From PXAP01 sp964421595 (lineage in GTDB: Bacteria > Bacteroidota > Bacteroidia > Bacteroidales > PUMT01): a stretch of 64,000 bases of DNA. Numbering within the stretch: position 1 is the stretch's first letter; every line of letters starts with the position of its first letter. The DNA lies in contig CAYQXY010000025.1 in NCBI GenBank assembly GCA_964421595.1, forward strand, positions 16,358 to 80,357, read 5' to 3'. Shown one piece after another: positions 36,754 to 46,883 of this stretch. Under the pieces are notes generated by a model. The model was given only the letters and a program-made list of their open reading frames with translations. It had not been told where the DNA came from and searched no databases. A program made the position numbers and the translations under genes.

Positions 36754-37098
36754 ATTTTTTTCTATTATTCAAATTAACATTTCATAAGTTATCGATCACC
36801 AGGATTGACCAGAATCAGTAAATTAAAGGCAAGCCTGTGTTTTCCGGGAAAAGATAAATCAATTAAGGATTGCCCTGTACCTTTTTAAATAAGCGGGAAC
36901 ATAAGTATATTTTGCTAATTCATATTAGCAGATTAAGAGATACAATTTTTCCCGCGCTATGATTTTGCGCTCCAATGATTTTTACTATTGATTATGAAGG
37001 TTGTCCGTGCACCCTTTCGGGGAAAATAATAAAAGACTGAAACATAGTTTAGTATGTCAGTCTTCTATAAAGTGATAACTTTCAGTATGATTTATAGA
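36754..37098 (-). other. Intergenic gap of 345 nt
   Basis: The gap holds the terminator of the 834-residue esterase gene (37028-37064) and the promoter region of the GH3 remnant. I see no further ORF or RNA gene. Confidence 0.5.
37028..37064 (-). terminator. Terminator-like hairpin after the esterase gene
   Basis: On the minus strand AAGACTGA and CATA pair with their complements around a 6-nt loop, with a two-base bulge, and are followed by TTTTATTATTTT. It lies 35 nt past the stop codon at 37099. Confidence 0.6.
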
Positions 37099-39603
37099 TC
37101 AATAACTGAAATCTCCCTTTTCAACACTCCAGTCATTACCGAAGAAACCGGTAACAATTATCCCGTCCACACCTTCTTTTAGCATATCAGAATTAAAAAT
37201 CATAAGGTCCGGAAATCCGGTTATGCCTGAGAAATAATCATTTGCAAATGCAGCCTTCATACCTTTAATTCCGGTACCTCCCACAACGCCAACACTGGCA
37301 GTTTCACTGTCTGTTCTGGGAAAAATAAAGAATGCACCAAGGTCATCACCTTTATAGGTTCTTCTCGAACCGAATTCTATTTCACCATTCCTGATTACTA
37401 CCGGAACATTACCCAGCATACTGTTCCATGCCCTGTTATTCGACGAGTTGCCGTATAATATAACATTCCTGTCAGGGTAATCTTGTGGCCTGAAATCCCT
37501 GTCAGATACAATTTCAACCGAACCGTTTGCCTTATAGAGAAATGCTTCAGCATCGAACCTGGCCTTGTTCCTGTACCACTGATTTTCTTCCCTGCTGCCC
37601 CTGGTGGCATAAACAAATACCATGTTATTTCTGAAGGCTTGCTTAAAGCCACCAGACCGTTTAGCATACTTCTCCTTTGTATTTATATCGGTCCTGATCC
37701 ATTCACTTCCATTATTTTGAAGAGTGATATCCTTTCCTCTTTCGGCATTTATGGTAAAGTCGCCTATGCTGATAACAGGATCTGAATGCAGATCAATCTC
37801 TGAAAGCAGAAAAGTAAGACTGTTGACATTTTCAGCCGATCCTTTTATACTGTCATTAACCATATCAAAAACTACGCTGGAAAATTCAAAATGCTTTTCC
37901 TGCTGATTTATCCTGATCCAATAGTTGGTAGCAGATACTGCAGGACTTGCAGTATGAAATTCTATATGTTTTATGCTATCCTTAGCAGGTATTGACTGCC
38001 ATTTAAAATAATCAAAAATCGGATGCCAGTCCACGCTATGATCCCCATACCAGTGCGAACCGTCTGGATACTCGTAATAGACAAAATTAGGATGGAATCC
38101 TCCAAGGGTTTCTCTCATGAATCTGGCCTGTTCCACATCTACAACCCTGTCAGCATCGCCATGAAGAATATAGATTCCCGACTGAAGGAAATTTCTTTTC
38201 AGGCTCAGGGTCCTGCCGGGATTGGCACCTCTTGTGATCATGTCAAAATGTGCATTTCCTTCAAACCTGTTACTTGCCCCCCTGCGGTAACCCATGATGT
38301 CAGGATAGCTTGCGCAGGGTGCTATTGCTGCAAACCTGTCAGGGTAGGTAACTCCAAGGTACCATGTTCCGTGCCCCCCCATAGAGTGGCCGGTAAGATA
38401 GCTGTGCTCATCCTTTGTTTTAAAGACTTTTTTTGCATCGTCGAAAACCTCCATGGCATCGATACTACCCCATTCTTCCCAGTTAAAACCGAAAGGGCGA
38501 CGGTTTGTAGGGGCTACTATATGAGCCCAGTCCTTTTGCCTGTAGGCCCTGGCCTGGTTTCTGGCCTCAACTCCCGCACCGTGTACTGAAAGAATCAGTG
38601 CCTGGCCATCGCCTTTCTGGGTGGACGGAGCGACACTGTAATACTGAACGCTGCCGTCAACACCGCTAATGAAAGTCCTTTCATGATGTTTATCAGCATC
38701 CTGTTGCTGCAATGTGATCTCAGTCCGGTCGATTTCCCTGCCTGAATTGTCAGTTAATATAACAGTTGCCTTAACACTTCCTGATTCCTGTCTTACAGTG
38801 GTTGACGGAACAAGGAATCTCAGTTTCCTTACACTTAGCGCCATTATATTACCGCTTTTATGGAATGCTGATTCTCCGGTTTCAAGAACACATTCAATAT
38901 TAAGGTTGCCGAGATCTTTTTCGCTTGCATTAATAACCCTTATGGCTGCCCATTTATCTGACGATTCGCCATTAATCAGGCCCGGAAGTGTCAGATCTCT
39001 TCTTGTAAGCTGGACAGGTTTGGATGGTGCTACGATTTTTGCGGCAACTCTTCCAAACCGGCCGGGAGTATAAATAAACTCATTAAGTCCTTTTTTTAGC
39101 TTGAATGGTATCAGGGTATACCCGAAATCATAATGATCGCCTTCATAGGGAAGTCCATTTATATAAACCCGCGTATGTCCCCTTGCATCAAGCATAACAA
39201 TCTCCTCTCCTGATGACTCAATACTGGTATAGACATAAGAACTTCTGAGCTGACGGTTCTGGAACTGTTCCTCCTCATTGGTTTCGATGGCATTCCAGGC
39301 AGATGCCTCTGAATTGTTGTCAGCTGCCTGGCCCGGCACAGGAGTTGTAAAGGTTCCGTTTGCCAGTTGCCAGGCAATGTGATCCTCTGTCGTAAAAAGT
39401 CCGCCTGAAAAGCGTTCAATCGGCAAGAATAAACCTTTTGAGAATACATGAACAACATTCCCTTCTTCAATTTCTTCAACGGTTTCCCTGCCAAAATACT
39501 CAACTATGTTTCCGGTTTGTTGAGCCGAGATAGTTAATGTCAGTACATTCCCAAACAGCACCATTACAAGCATGCTTGCTACAAGATTAGATTTTACATT
39601 CAT
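37099..39603 (-). CDS. Large secreted serine hydrolase (prolyl-oligopeptidase/esterase type)
   Basis: The protein is 834 residues with a signal peptide (1-28, TLTISAQQ). Residues about 30-310 are beta-rich, with no named domain. An alpha/beta hydrolase follows (about 330-540): nucleophile S407 in LTGHSMGGHGTWYLG, Asp D485 in LHGDADRVV, His H517 in YPDGSHWYG. The last 290 residues are again beta-rich. The hydrolase core is like feruloyl/acetyl-xylan esterases and S9 peptidases, so the substrate could be an acylated glycan or a peptide. Neighbouring CE15, GH3 and GH30 genes favour a carbohydrate ester. No transport genes are near. Confidence 0.78.
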   Translation of the reverse strand: MNVKSNLVASMLVMVLFGNVLTLTISAQQTGNIVEYFGRETVEEIEEGNVVHVFSKGLFLPIERFSGGLFTTEDHIAWQLANGTFTTPVPGQAADNNSEASAWNAIETNEEEQFQNRQLRSSYVYTSIESSGEEIVMLDARGHTRVYINGLPYEGDHYDFGYTLIPFKLKKGLNEFIYTPGRFGRVAAKIVAPSKPVQLTRRDLTLPGLINGESSDKWAAIRVINASEKDLGNLNIECVLETGESAFHKSGNIMALSVRKLRFLVPSTTVRQESGSVKATVILTDNSGREIDRTEITLQQQDADKHHERTFISGVDGSVQYYSVAPSTQKGDGQALILSVHGAGVEARNQARAYRQKDWAHIVAPTNRRPFGFNWEEWGSIDAMEVFDDAKKVFKTKDEHSYLTGHSMGGHGTWYLGVTYPDRFAAIAPCASYPDIMGYRRGASNRFEGNAHFDMITRGANPGRTLSLKRNFLQSGIYILHGDADRVVDVEQARFMRETLGGFHPNFVYYEYPDGSHWYGDHSVDWHPIFDYFKWQSIPAKDSIKHIEFHTASPAVSATNYWIRINQQEKHFEFSSVVFDMVNDSIKGSAENVNSLTFLLSEIDLHSDPVISIGDFTINAERGKDITLQNNGSEWIRTDINTKEKYAKRSGGFKQAFRNNMVFVYATRGSREENQWYRNKARFDAEAFLYKANGSVEIVSDRDFRPQDYPDRNVILYGNSSNNRAWNSMLGNVPVVIRNGEIEFGSRRTYKGDDLGAFFIFPRTDSETASVGVVGGTGIKGMKAAFANDYFSGITGFPDLMIFNSDMLKEGVDGIIVTGFFGNDWSVEKGDFSY

Positions 39604-39853
39604 TATTATTCTAAATTTTAATTAAATAGTCAGGCCTAAAGATAAAGAAATAATATATTCAGTATATAGTTATATGAAATATTTATATTATTATTTTGTT
39701 GATTAATCTCCTGCAAATAAGGACGGAATTCTCACATTGCGGGGTACACAAAATGAATTGAATTAAGCAAGGGAGATTCATTAACAAACAGACTGTTTGT
39801 GAAATGTTCGGGACAATTCCGGCATGAGTTGGGGATATGACTCTTAGCTTAAT

Positions 39854-41254
39854 TTATCTTTTAGGTGAAGAGAAAAGATGCCTGTCGCAAAAATCCATCC
39901 AGGCATTCCACTCTGTTACTGTCATATCGTGTTTTCCCGGTCGTACAAAATATCCGAGTCTTGAGTCAATCAGTTTGTTCTCGTCAGGGTAAATTGTTGT
40001 ATTTATCCCTTCAGAACCCAGAAACTCATAGACCGGAGTGGCTGCAACGAGCATATTGAACTGGCCTGCCGGATCTGCCCATACATCCTCAGTTGCATTA
40101 CTCAGCAGAACCGGTCTCGGTGCGGCAAGTGCAATAAGGGAGTGCTGGTCAAAGGGCAACTGCTCAACGCGACTGCCAAATTCCCTGAAGGTCTCATTGA
40201 ACCAGTGAGGAAATGCATTATTGATACGTTCAACTGATTCCCCGACATTGAACCGATTTGGCGAAGTTCCGCCACAACCTGCCTGGGATGGAATAATGAT
40301 ATCAATCCTTTCATCAAATGCTCCTGCCACTATTGCTGCCTTCCCCAGTCTTGAATGACCGATGGCTATTATACCGTCATTATCAAGGCTTTCATCTTCC
40401 ATGATATAATCGACTCCGCGTTGCAATCCCCACGCCCATGCAGCAACTACTCCCCATTCATGAGGTCCGGGAACGGTATCGCCTTCAGAAAGGTACCCTT
40501 TGTGAATGCCTTCATTGTATCCCCCATAATAATCCGGGCTTAATTCACCTGCATAAATGGTGGCAATGGCATACCCACGTTCAACAACCATTTCATATGG
40601 CCATCTCCAGTCTCTTATACCCCTCTGATTGTCATGTGCCTTATTATCCGTTCCGCCTGACCATGAGTTATTAACCCAGGATCTGGTAAGTGGTATTTCA
40701 GGGAAACCTATGGTTGTATGGTTCCCGGTAAAATTTAATCCTATAAATACAGGTGCCGGACCGGTTCTTTTGTTGGGTATAAGGATCATCATTGAGACCT
40801 CAGGAGTTTCGGGAGGGCCAAAGCGAAGAGTTACAAGTTTTAATGTTGCTTTGCCTTCAAATTTGCTGGTGTCGGTATGATCAATAGTGTATGAGATATT
40901 TCCAGGTGCAGGGGAGTAACCGTACATGTAATGCTGGAAAAGTGATATCAGTTCCGGTCTGCGCTTGTTTCTCCATTGCCGCCTGGTTTTTACAGGCGTT
41001 CCGTCAAACATTACAAGAGGATCAGGCAGTTCGCTCACCACAGGCAGATCAGCCACATCAGGCCAGTTTTCATGTTTAATTACAACCCCGGTGTCGGCCG
41101 ATGAGGTATCAGATTGCTCCGTAAACGTACTGCATGAGGAAACCAGATTTGTTAACAGGAAAGTGATCAGCAAATTAATACAAAACTGATGCAACCCGGA
41201 CCTCATTTCAGAGATGTTTCCAGAGCTCTTGATGGTATTATCTGTTTCAGCCAT
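39854..41254 (-). CDS. CE15-like glucuronoyl esterase, lipoprotein
   Basis: The protein is 466 residues from ATG 41254. Residue 17 is a second Met (start 41206) that begins a cleaner lipoprotein signal, with lipidated Cys at 41 (LVSSC). The alpha/beta hydrolase shows the bacterial CE15 pattern: nucleophile S301 in AIGHSRLGKAAIVAGA, SQAGCGGTSPNRFNVGES, ALAAPRPVLLSNATEDVWAD, and the catalytic H442 in RPGKHDMT. CE15 enzymes split ester bonds between glucuronic acid on xylan and lignin or other alcohols. Pectin or arabinogalactan esters are possible alternatives. Co-location with GH3 and GH30 fits hemicellulose attack. Confidence 0.82.
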   Translation of the reverse strand: MAETDNTIKSSGNISEMRSGLHQFCINLLITFLLTNLVSSCSTFTEQSDTSSADTGVVIKHENWPDVADLPVVSELPDPLVMFDGTPVKTRRQWRNKRRPELISLFQHYMYGYSPAPGNISYTIDHTDTSKFEGKATLKLVTLRFGPPETPEVSMMILIPNKRTGPAPVFIGLNFTGNHTTIGFPEIPLTRSWVNNSWSGGTDNKAHDNQRGIRDWRWPYEMVVERGYAIATIYAGELSPDYYGGYNEGIHKGYLSEGDTVPGPHEWGVVAAWAWGLQRGVDYIMEDESLDNDGIIAIGHSRLGKAAIVAGAFDERIDIIIPSQAGCGGTSPNRFNVGESVERINNAFPHWFNETFREFGSRVEQLPFDQHSLIALAAPRPVLLSNATEDVWADPAGQFNMLVAATPVYEFLGSEGINTTIYPDENKLIDSRLGYFVRPGKHDMTVTEWNAWMDFCDRHLFSSPKR

Positions 41255-41776
41255 AATCTTAAATTATTGATCCAAACTATTTTTATGCTCTGTCACTTAG
41301 TTGAACTGCTCATATATATTAATTTGGAAATGAGTAATATGCCTGCGCCAAATAAGTGGTTGCCACTGATATGTGGACTTCGTAATTTTCTAACTTCATG
41401 TTATCGTCTGTGCAAAGGAGATTTATATCTGTTGACCGCAAAGGGGGAAAATTAAAGATTAAACATGAATCTTTTGAAAAAGCAATATATCTAAAATTTA
41501 CCAACCGATCATAATCTAAATCGCAATATTTTTAACATTAAGATACTATCCGAATATTATATTTTTATTGTTTTTAACGTAGTAATTTGTATTTTAACAA
41601 CATAATTTAAAATGGTTTCTTGCCATTTTTTAAATGCTGATTTTGCATACAACCGGCGTTCACAGTCTTCAGCAGCCTTCAGGGCAATCATGAAGTATTG
41701 GTTGACGCTGGAAAGTAAATAAATTGTTCCGGTTTGGAATTGAATATGTTCTGATAATCATTAAAAATTTTGATTG
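41255..41776 (+). other. Divergent intergenic gap of 522 nt
   Basis: The gap lies between the CE15 gene (minus) and the isomerase-like gene (plus) and must hold both promoters. It is A/T-rich. A weak AAATGG-tttcttg-CCATTT hairpin with a T-run lies near 41610-41635. I see no ORF or RNA gene that I can support. Confidence 0.5.
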
Positions 41777-42733
41777 ATGAGTAATTCAAGAAGATCATTT
41801 CTCAGAAATATTGCTATTGCAGGTGCAACCCTGCCTGCACTGTCATGCAATAAGATTGCAGCCAGTGATCATGGTGATCAGAAAACTCATCCCAGGGGAT
41901 ACTCAAATCTAATTGGCGTCTCAACCTATTCTTTCTGGCATTTTGACCGGAGCAGAGAGGATGCTACAATTGAAAATTGTATTGAAAGAGCTGCCAGAAT
42001 GGGCTTTGACGGGGTTGAGATTTTAAAGGTTCAGATGACCAGCGAAGACAATGCATACCTGCAGAAATTAAAAAGACTGTCACTTCATGCCGGACAACCA
42101 CTAATCGGACTTTCCACACACCAGGGATATGTATCTCCTGACAAAAGCGTAAGAGATCAGAACATCGACAGAACCAGAAAGCAGATAGACATGGCATTCA
42201 GACTAGGCATCCCGACCATTCGCATCAATACGGGACGCTGGGGGACTATCGCTTCCTTTGACGACCTCATGGATGCGAAGGGTATTGAGCCGGTGCTTGA
42301 AGGGTATTCAGAAGAAGATGGTTTCAGATGGGTCATAGATGCCCTTGAACAGGCTTTACCAATGGCTGAAGAATATGGTGTTGTGCTTGGACTGGAGAAC
42401 CATTGGGGCCTTGGAAGAACTGCTGAAGGAGTAATGCGGATAGTAAATGAAATTAATTCACCATGGTTGCAGGTGACAGCTGATACAGGGAACTTCTTTG
42501 AAGATAAATATGAGCAATTTGACAGGATTGCCGAGAAGGCGGTACTTATTCAGGCGAAAACATATTATGGGGGAGGTAACTGGTATACACTTGAACTTGA
42601 TTACAATAAATATGCAGGTATATTGCGGAATCATAATTACCGGGGATATATATCTCTTGAATTCGAAGGGCAGGAGGATCCTGAAACAGCGGTGCCCAAA
42701 AGCCTGGAAATGCTCAGGAGTGCATTTGGATAA
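41777..42733 (+). CDS. Sugar-phosphate isomerase/epimerase-like TIM-barrel lipoprotein
   Basis: The protein is 318 residues from ATG 41777 (a TTG directly before it is less likely). The N-terminus SNSRRSFLRNIAIAGATLPA is a twin-arginine-type signal and ends in a lipobox Cys (C24, PALSC). The rest is a xylose-isomerase-like barrel: AARMGFDGVEILK, ENHWGLGRTAEGVMRIV, VTADTGNFFED and GYISLEFEGQEDPE, with the Glu, His and Asp of a metal site. Secreted proteins of this family are common in Bacteroidota glycan loci. The reaction is not known. Confidence 0.82.
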   Translation: MSNSRRSFLRNIAIAGATLPALSCNKIAASDHGDQKTHPRGYSNLIGVSTYSFWHFDRSREDATIENCIERAARMGFDGVEILKVQMTSEDNAYLQKLKRLSLHAGQPLIGLSTHQGYVSPDKSVRDQNIDRTRKQIDMAFRLGIPTIRINTGRWGTIASFDDLMDAKGIEPVLEGYSEEDGFRWVIDALEQALPMAEEYGVVLGLENHWGLGRTAEGVMRIVNEINSPWLQVTADTGNFFEDKYEQFDRIAEKAVLIQAKTYYGGGNWYTLELDYNKYAGILRNHNYRGYISLEFEGQEDPETAVPKSLEMLRSAFG

Positions 42734-42843
42734 TTATACCATATACCTTTGAAATTACGTTTTAAATATGTAAACCTTAACCTGGATCTGATATTAAGTT
42801 CTTATTTTGGGCATTTACAGCATCATTAAAACCTGCAGATATT

Positions 42844-43374
42844 ATGAAAGCAAATATTAAAAACAGAACGGGAAGAATTACAGCACTTGCTGTAATTCCG
42901 GTTTTTATTTTACTGCTGATGGCTTCTTCCGTAACATATAATGGCGATTTTGATCCATTAGTTCAGGAAAAACCAGTGGTCCCGGGTATAAATAATCTTA
43001 ATACCGGACATGAAGAATTATTGGATGATCTTAGCTCAATTAATGCAGTAAGGCGTTATCTTATAAGCCAGGTATCATATCCTGATGATGCTGTAAATGA
43101 AGGTCATTCAGGAACAGTGGAGTTATTTGCACGATTAAACAATGAGGGGAGGGTAAATGAAATTCTTGTTTTGCAGCCCGTCAGAGATTTTGTCGATGTT
43201 GAAGAAATAGAAGTAACAGACTATGCACCTGCCGGACAGGAAATAACCGAATCGTCAAGACACGAAAGCCTGCTGGAAGAAAGTAAAAGGGTTGTAATGT
43301 CACTCCCCAAATGCGATATTGACGATTTATTTGGTAAAACTCTTAAGCTTACCTTCAAATTTGTCCTGAAGTAA
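42844..43374 (+). CDS. Small secreted TonB C-terminal-domain-like protein, second copy type
   Basis: The protein is 176 residues. An N-terminal hydrophobic segment (about 13-30, ALAVIPVFILLLMASSV) is either a signal or an anchor. A TonB-C/BlaR1-tail-like domain covers about 65-175: AVRRYLISQVSYPDDAVNEG, GTVELFARLNNEGRVNEI, ending LKLTFKFVLK. It is related in layout to the gene at 1977. Both are followed by a copy of the dispersed repeat. No ExbBD genes are nearby, and a role as energiser of TonB-dependent import is not supported. Confidence 0.65.
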   Translation: MKANIKNRTGRITALAVIPVFILLLMASSVTYNGDFDPLVQEKPVVPGINNLNTGHEELLDDLSSINAVRRYLISQVSYPDDAVNEGHSGTVELFARLNNEGRVNEILVLQPVRDFVDVEEIEVTDYAPAGQEITESSRHESLLEESKRVVMSLPKCDIDDLFGKTLKLTFKFVLK

Positions 43375-43459
43375 AAACTATCGTTAATTCCTTTTAATTT
43401 AACTTAGAAGCCTGCGGCCTTTGGGCGAAGAACAGTTCTGGCAGTGCTTAGGTTGAAAG

Positions 43460-43538
43460 TCATGTGTTATTAAAAAACATGCATAGTCCGGGATTAAACT
43501 CCTCCGGAAGTGGATAGTCCGATTTTAGCGAATATATT
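43460..43538 (+). repeat. Dispersed structured repeat, copy 3 (partial)
   Basis: Only the 3' part matches: ATTAAAC-TCCTCCGG-AGTGGATAGTCC followed by GATTTTAGCGAAT, nearly identical to the end of copy 2. The 5' portion is degraded; a CATGT...ACATG hairpin stands in its place. It follows the second TonB-C-like gene by about 90 nt. Confidence 0.6.
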
Positions 43539-43540
43539 AC

Positions 43541-45106
43541 TTATAACCCCAGAAAAGTAGTAACCGAATTTGCAGGAGCAAGATATATCAGGTTTTCACC
43601 ATCGGCTGAAAACCTGCCTATATCAGTATAGTTGTCATCATCAGCCTTATACCGGGCAGTTTCAGTATATTCATATATATCTTCACCGCTTGTACGGTAT
43701 CCCTGGAAGTTGCCATGACGGGCTCCTTTTATATTTAACCTTATTTCCATATCATGTGTGCCGGTATTTGCCAGAACGATAGCATCAGGATGCTTTGTTC
43801 CTTCACCGCAGAATCCGATAATATTAATCTGTGAATCCATAGAGGTTGTATGAACGATATTCATACCTTTCTTTCCGGCACTTGTTACCTGTTTGTAGTA
43901 ATAATAGCCTTTGCGAATCTCCCATGTACCATCATCATAAACCCTGATTGCACTTCCGGGATTAGGATCGGGCCTGATCCACTGGGAGGCATTTTGTATG
44001 AATGCCCAGGGGATGTATCCATTTACCTGGACTTCGTATATATTACTGTAAATTTCAAGAATAAAATGTGCATTGACAATATATCTCCGCACAATTTCAT
44101 TATCTGCGACCAACCGGTCATTCTTGATGCACCAGGCAGAGGATGTAGTCCATGAATGCAGTCCGGGCTTAGCCGTTCTCAGTATATTATTGGCCCTGTT
44201 ACTATGGGGCCCGTACCAGCGTCTGCCTTCAATACCCCCAACCAGAAATCCATGGGATGTTATCATCCCCAAAGCATCAAGCGCATCGCGGTTGCCAGCC
44301 AGTTCTGAAGCATATCCCCATGCGCCGAAACGGAACCAGTTGGTTGACTCACCAGGTGTAAGTTTTACATCAAGAAGTCCTTCCTTGTCAAGTGCACGCC
44401 GTGTACGGATTAAAATATCATTTACAAGTTCAGCGCTCCAGAACATATTGTAATCATGCCCTGTTGCATCTATATCGGCCAGTCCCCCGTCAAGCGGCCA
44501 GCGCAGCCATGATTCCCCTTCATTGTGAAGCGAAACATAATCAAGTGGCAGGCCCTCTTTTTGCTTTAGAAAATCAGCCCAGCTCACAAGGTAATCTGCC
44601 AGGTGATCATGGTAGTGGGGATCAAGATCCCTGCCTCTGAGTTTTCTCTGCAATGTCATGTAGGCAGGGGGACTGTATAACGTTGTAATAATAGAAAGTT
44701 CCTGCCCCCTCATTAAGGATAATTCATATCCTTTTTTTACAAAATGCCTCATGTTTGAAGTAGTTGTTTCATGGTCATACTCACCGCCTTCCTCAAACTG
44801 GTGTAGCGGATCCAGGAACATTTTTACGAGGTCCGGCTGAAGCCCGTCATTCCCGAATACAAGATCAATGATCTCATCTTTGGATTCATCTGATAAAAAA
44901 GAGAAGCTGCCATAATCCTGTGGCCATTTTTCATAATCAAAAGTTTGTGAGGTTTCAACATAATTCACGCCAAAACCATCCCATGGCTGCAGTTTTTCGG
45001 TAAAATCAACCAAAGCTGGTATCTGGTTGAAATCAGGTTCCTGGGCCCTTCCAGATAAATTAATTGCCAGGTAAAAAGATAATATGAAGACAAATTTTAG
45101 TTGCAT
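43541..45106 (-). CDS. GH30-like secreted protein, probable nucleophile missing
   Basis: The protein is 521 residues with a signal peptide (1-21, NLSGRAQ). It has a (beta/alpha)8 barrel with GH30-like features: QPWDGFGVNYVETSQ, PDLVKMFLDPLHQ, TTLYSPPAYM, the acid/base YVSLHNEGESW (E196), and a C-terminal beta domain (LANTGTHDMEIRLNIKG). At the place where GH30 enzymes have their nucleophile Glu (WxTE) it reads LHSWTTSSAW (about 317-325), with Ser where Glu is expected. It may be a catalytically altered member or use another residue. GH30 members cut xylan, beta-1,6-glucan or -galactan, or remove glucose/xylose. The family call itself is fairly sure; activity is not. Confidence 0.7.
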   Translation of the reverse strand: MQLKFVFILSFYLAINLSGRAQEPDFNQIPALVDFTEKLQPWDGFGVNYVETSQTFDYEKWPQDYGSFSFLSDESKDEIIDLVFGNDGLQPDLVKMFLDPLHQFEEGGEYDHETTTSNMRHFVKKGYELSLMRGQELSIITTLYSPPAYMTLQRKLRGRDLDPHYHDHLADYLVSWADFLKQKEGLPLDYVSLHNEGESWLRWPLDGGLADIDATGHDYNMFWSAELVNDILIRTRRALDKEGLLDVKLTPGESTNWFRFGAWGYASELAGNRDALDALGMITSHGFLVGGIEGRRWYGPHSNRANNILRTAKPGLHSWTTSSAWCIKNDRLVADNEIVRRYIVNAHFILEIYSNIYEVQVNGYIPWAFIQNASQWIRPDPNPGSAIRVYDDGTWEIRKGYYYYKQVTSAGKKGMNIVHTTSMDSQINIIGFCGEGTKHPDAIVLANTGTHDMEIRLNIKGARHGNFQGYRTSGEDIYEYTETARYKADDDNYTDIGRFSADGENLIYLAPANSVTTFLGL

Positions 45107-45357
45107 TCTAATATTTTGAAGTTATTAATATAATTATAAGCAAGTTACACTTGAAAGTCAAATTGCACAAAACACACCCCTAAATTATAATTATTTTTTT
45201 TTAATATATTATTTATGTGTAAACTTACAAGTAACTAAACAGTTGGATAATTTTTTTACAGGCCCGGTTTTAAAGGTTGATTAAAACCGGCAACAGGCCA
45301 TCAGGAAAATTGACCTGCAGTACATACACATTTGCAATAACTATTAGAATATAGGTT

Positions 45358-46848
45358 ATGAGAACATTTTTTTTATTAGCTGTTGTCTGTTTTATTATAA
45401 AAGGTTGCCAGCATAGCCCTGGAATAATGCAGGAACAACACCGGCCCGGGTTCCATTTTTCTCCTCAGGCGAACTGGATGAACGACCCAAATGGTATGTT
45501 TTACCTGGATGGTGAATATCATTTATTCTACCAGTATAATCCTGATTCCAATGTTTGGGGACCAATGCACTGGGGACATGCCATCAGCACTGACCTTGTT
45601 AACTGGGAACATTTACCGGTAGCCCTTTATCCTGATGATCTTGGGTGGATATTTTCAGGCAGCGCGGTGGTTGATCATAATAACACATCCGGCCTGGGAA
45701 CCGGAAGCACACCCCCGGTTATAGCCATATTTACCCACCATGAGCCCGGGTCCGGATTGCAGACTCAAAGCATTGCCTATAGCAATGATCGTGGCAGGAC
45801 ATGGGTTAAGTATGAGAATAATCCGGTTATCGGGAATGCAGGGATCAGGGACTTTCGCGATCCTAAAGTCATCTGGGATGAGGAACGTGAAAAGTGGATT
45901 ATGTTGCTTGCCGCCGGTGACAGGCTGCAGTTTTTCGATTCTCCAGATCTTACAACCTGGAATATGACCGGTGAGTTTACCGCTGATATTGGTTCCGGGG
46001 CAGGAGTCTGGGAATGTCCTGATCTTTTTCCCATGATTGTGGAAACTACCGGTGAAACCAAATGGGTTTTGATTCTAAGCATCGGAAGCGGGGCTGCAAA
46101 CGGAGGCTCAGGAACCCTTTATTTTACAGGAGATTTTGACGGGAAAACTTTCATTCAGGATGATGATTACAAGGAAGTGTTATGGCTTGATCATGGAAAA
46201 GATAATTATGCCGGTGTAACATGGAATAATGCACCAAACGGAAGACATATATTTATCGGATGGATGAGCAACTGGCAATATGCAAATATTGTACCTACAG
46301 AAATATGGCGAAGTGCAATGACAATTCCCCGTGAACTTTCACTCAGGATGACCGAAAAAGGCTTGCGTTTGTTTATTAATCCGGTAGAAGAGTTTAAGGT
46401 GCTCAGGACGGGGGAACTGGAACCGGGTCTTGGTTTATCAACTGTCAAAGGGGCTCTTTACGAGATAAAAATAGAAACTGATTTGTCACAGGTGGAAGGA
46501 GGGGAGTTTGGGGTTGAACTTACAAACAGCCTGGGAGAGCATGTTATGATTGGTTATGATGTTAAAAAATCCGCTTTTTATATTGATCGGTCTGAGAGCG
46601 GGAAAACAGACTTTTCCGGAGCATTTGCGGGCAGGCATTATGCCCGGCGGATTTCAAACGATAATATGATAAAGATGCATTTGTTTTGTGACAGGTCATC
46701 AGTTGAATTATTTGCTGATGACGGGAGTGTTAACATTACAAGCCTTTACTTTCCAAATGAAGATTTTACGGGCATAAGCATTTATTATAGCGATGATATT
46801 AATCCTGCTGTTTGCAGTCAGATATTCAGGCTTGGTTCAATCTGGTAA
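45358..46848 (+). CDS. GH32 fructanase/invertase, lipoprotein
   Basis: The protein is 496 residues with a lipoprotein Cys at 17 (IIKGC). Five-bladed propeller (about 30-340): NWMNDPNGMFYLDGEYHLFY with nucleophile D43, RDPKVIWDE (D168 transition-state Asp), VWECPDLFPM with acid/base E219. A C-terminal beta-sandwich follows (about 350-496; DRSSVELFADDGS). It hydrolyses beta-fructosides such as sucrose, inulin or levan; an endo or exo mode cannot be decided. No fructokinase or SusCD is adjacent, unlike the known levan locus of Bacteroides, so the fructose must be taken up by something elsewhere. Confidence 0.92.
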   Translation: MRTFFLLAVVCFIIKGCQHSPGIMQEQHRPGFHFSPQANWMNDPNGMFYLDGEYHLFYQYNPDSNVWGPMHWGHAISTDLVNWEHLPVALYPDDLGWIFSGSAVVDHNNTSGLGTGSTPPVIAIFTHHEPGSGLQTQSIAYSNDRGRTWVKYENNPVIGNAGIRDFRDPKVIWDEEREKWIMLLAAGDRLQFFDSPDLTTWNMTGEFTADIGSGAGVWECPDLFPMIVETTGETKWVLILSIGSGAANGGSGTLYFTGDFDGKTFIQDDDYKEVLWLDHGKDNYAGVTWNNAPNGRHIFIGWMSNWQYANIVPTEIWRSAMTIPRELSLRMTEKGLRLFINPVEEFKVLRTGELEPGLGLSTVKGALYEIKIETDLSQVEGGEFGVELTNSLGEHVMIGYDVKKSAFYIDRSESGKTDFSGAFAGRHYARRISNDNMIKMHLFCDRSSVELFADDGSVNITSLYFPNEDFTGISIYYSDDINPAVCSQIFRLGSIW

Positions 46849-46883
46849 TGAATATGTTTTAATGCTGAAACACTGGTCTTCAG

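Noticed and set aside
38023..38589. Plus-strand ORF of 188 codons, Cys-rich
   Set aside because: It is antisense to the hydrolase core of the 834-residue esterase, which carries the catalytic triad.
41580..41660. Possible small RNA or terminator in the 522-nt gap
   Set aside because: Only a weak 6-bp hairpin with a T-run; no second line of evidence.
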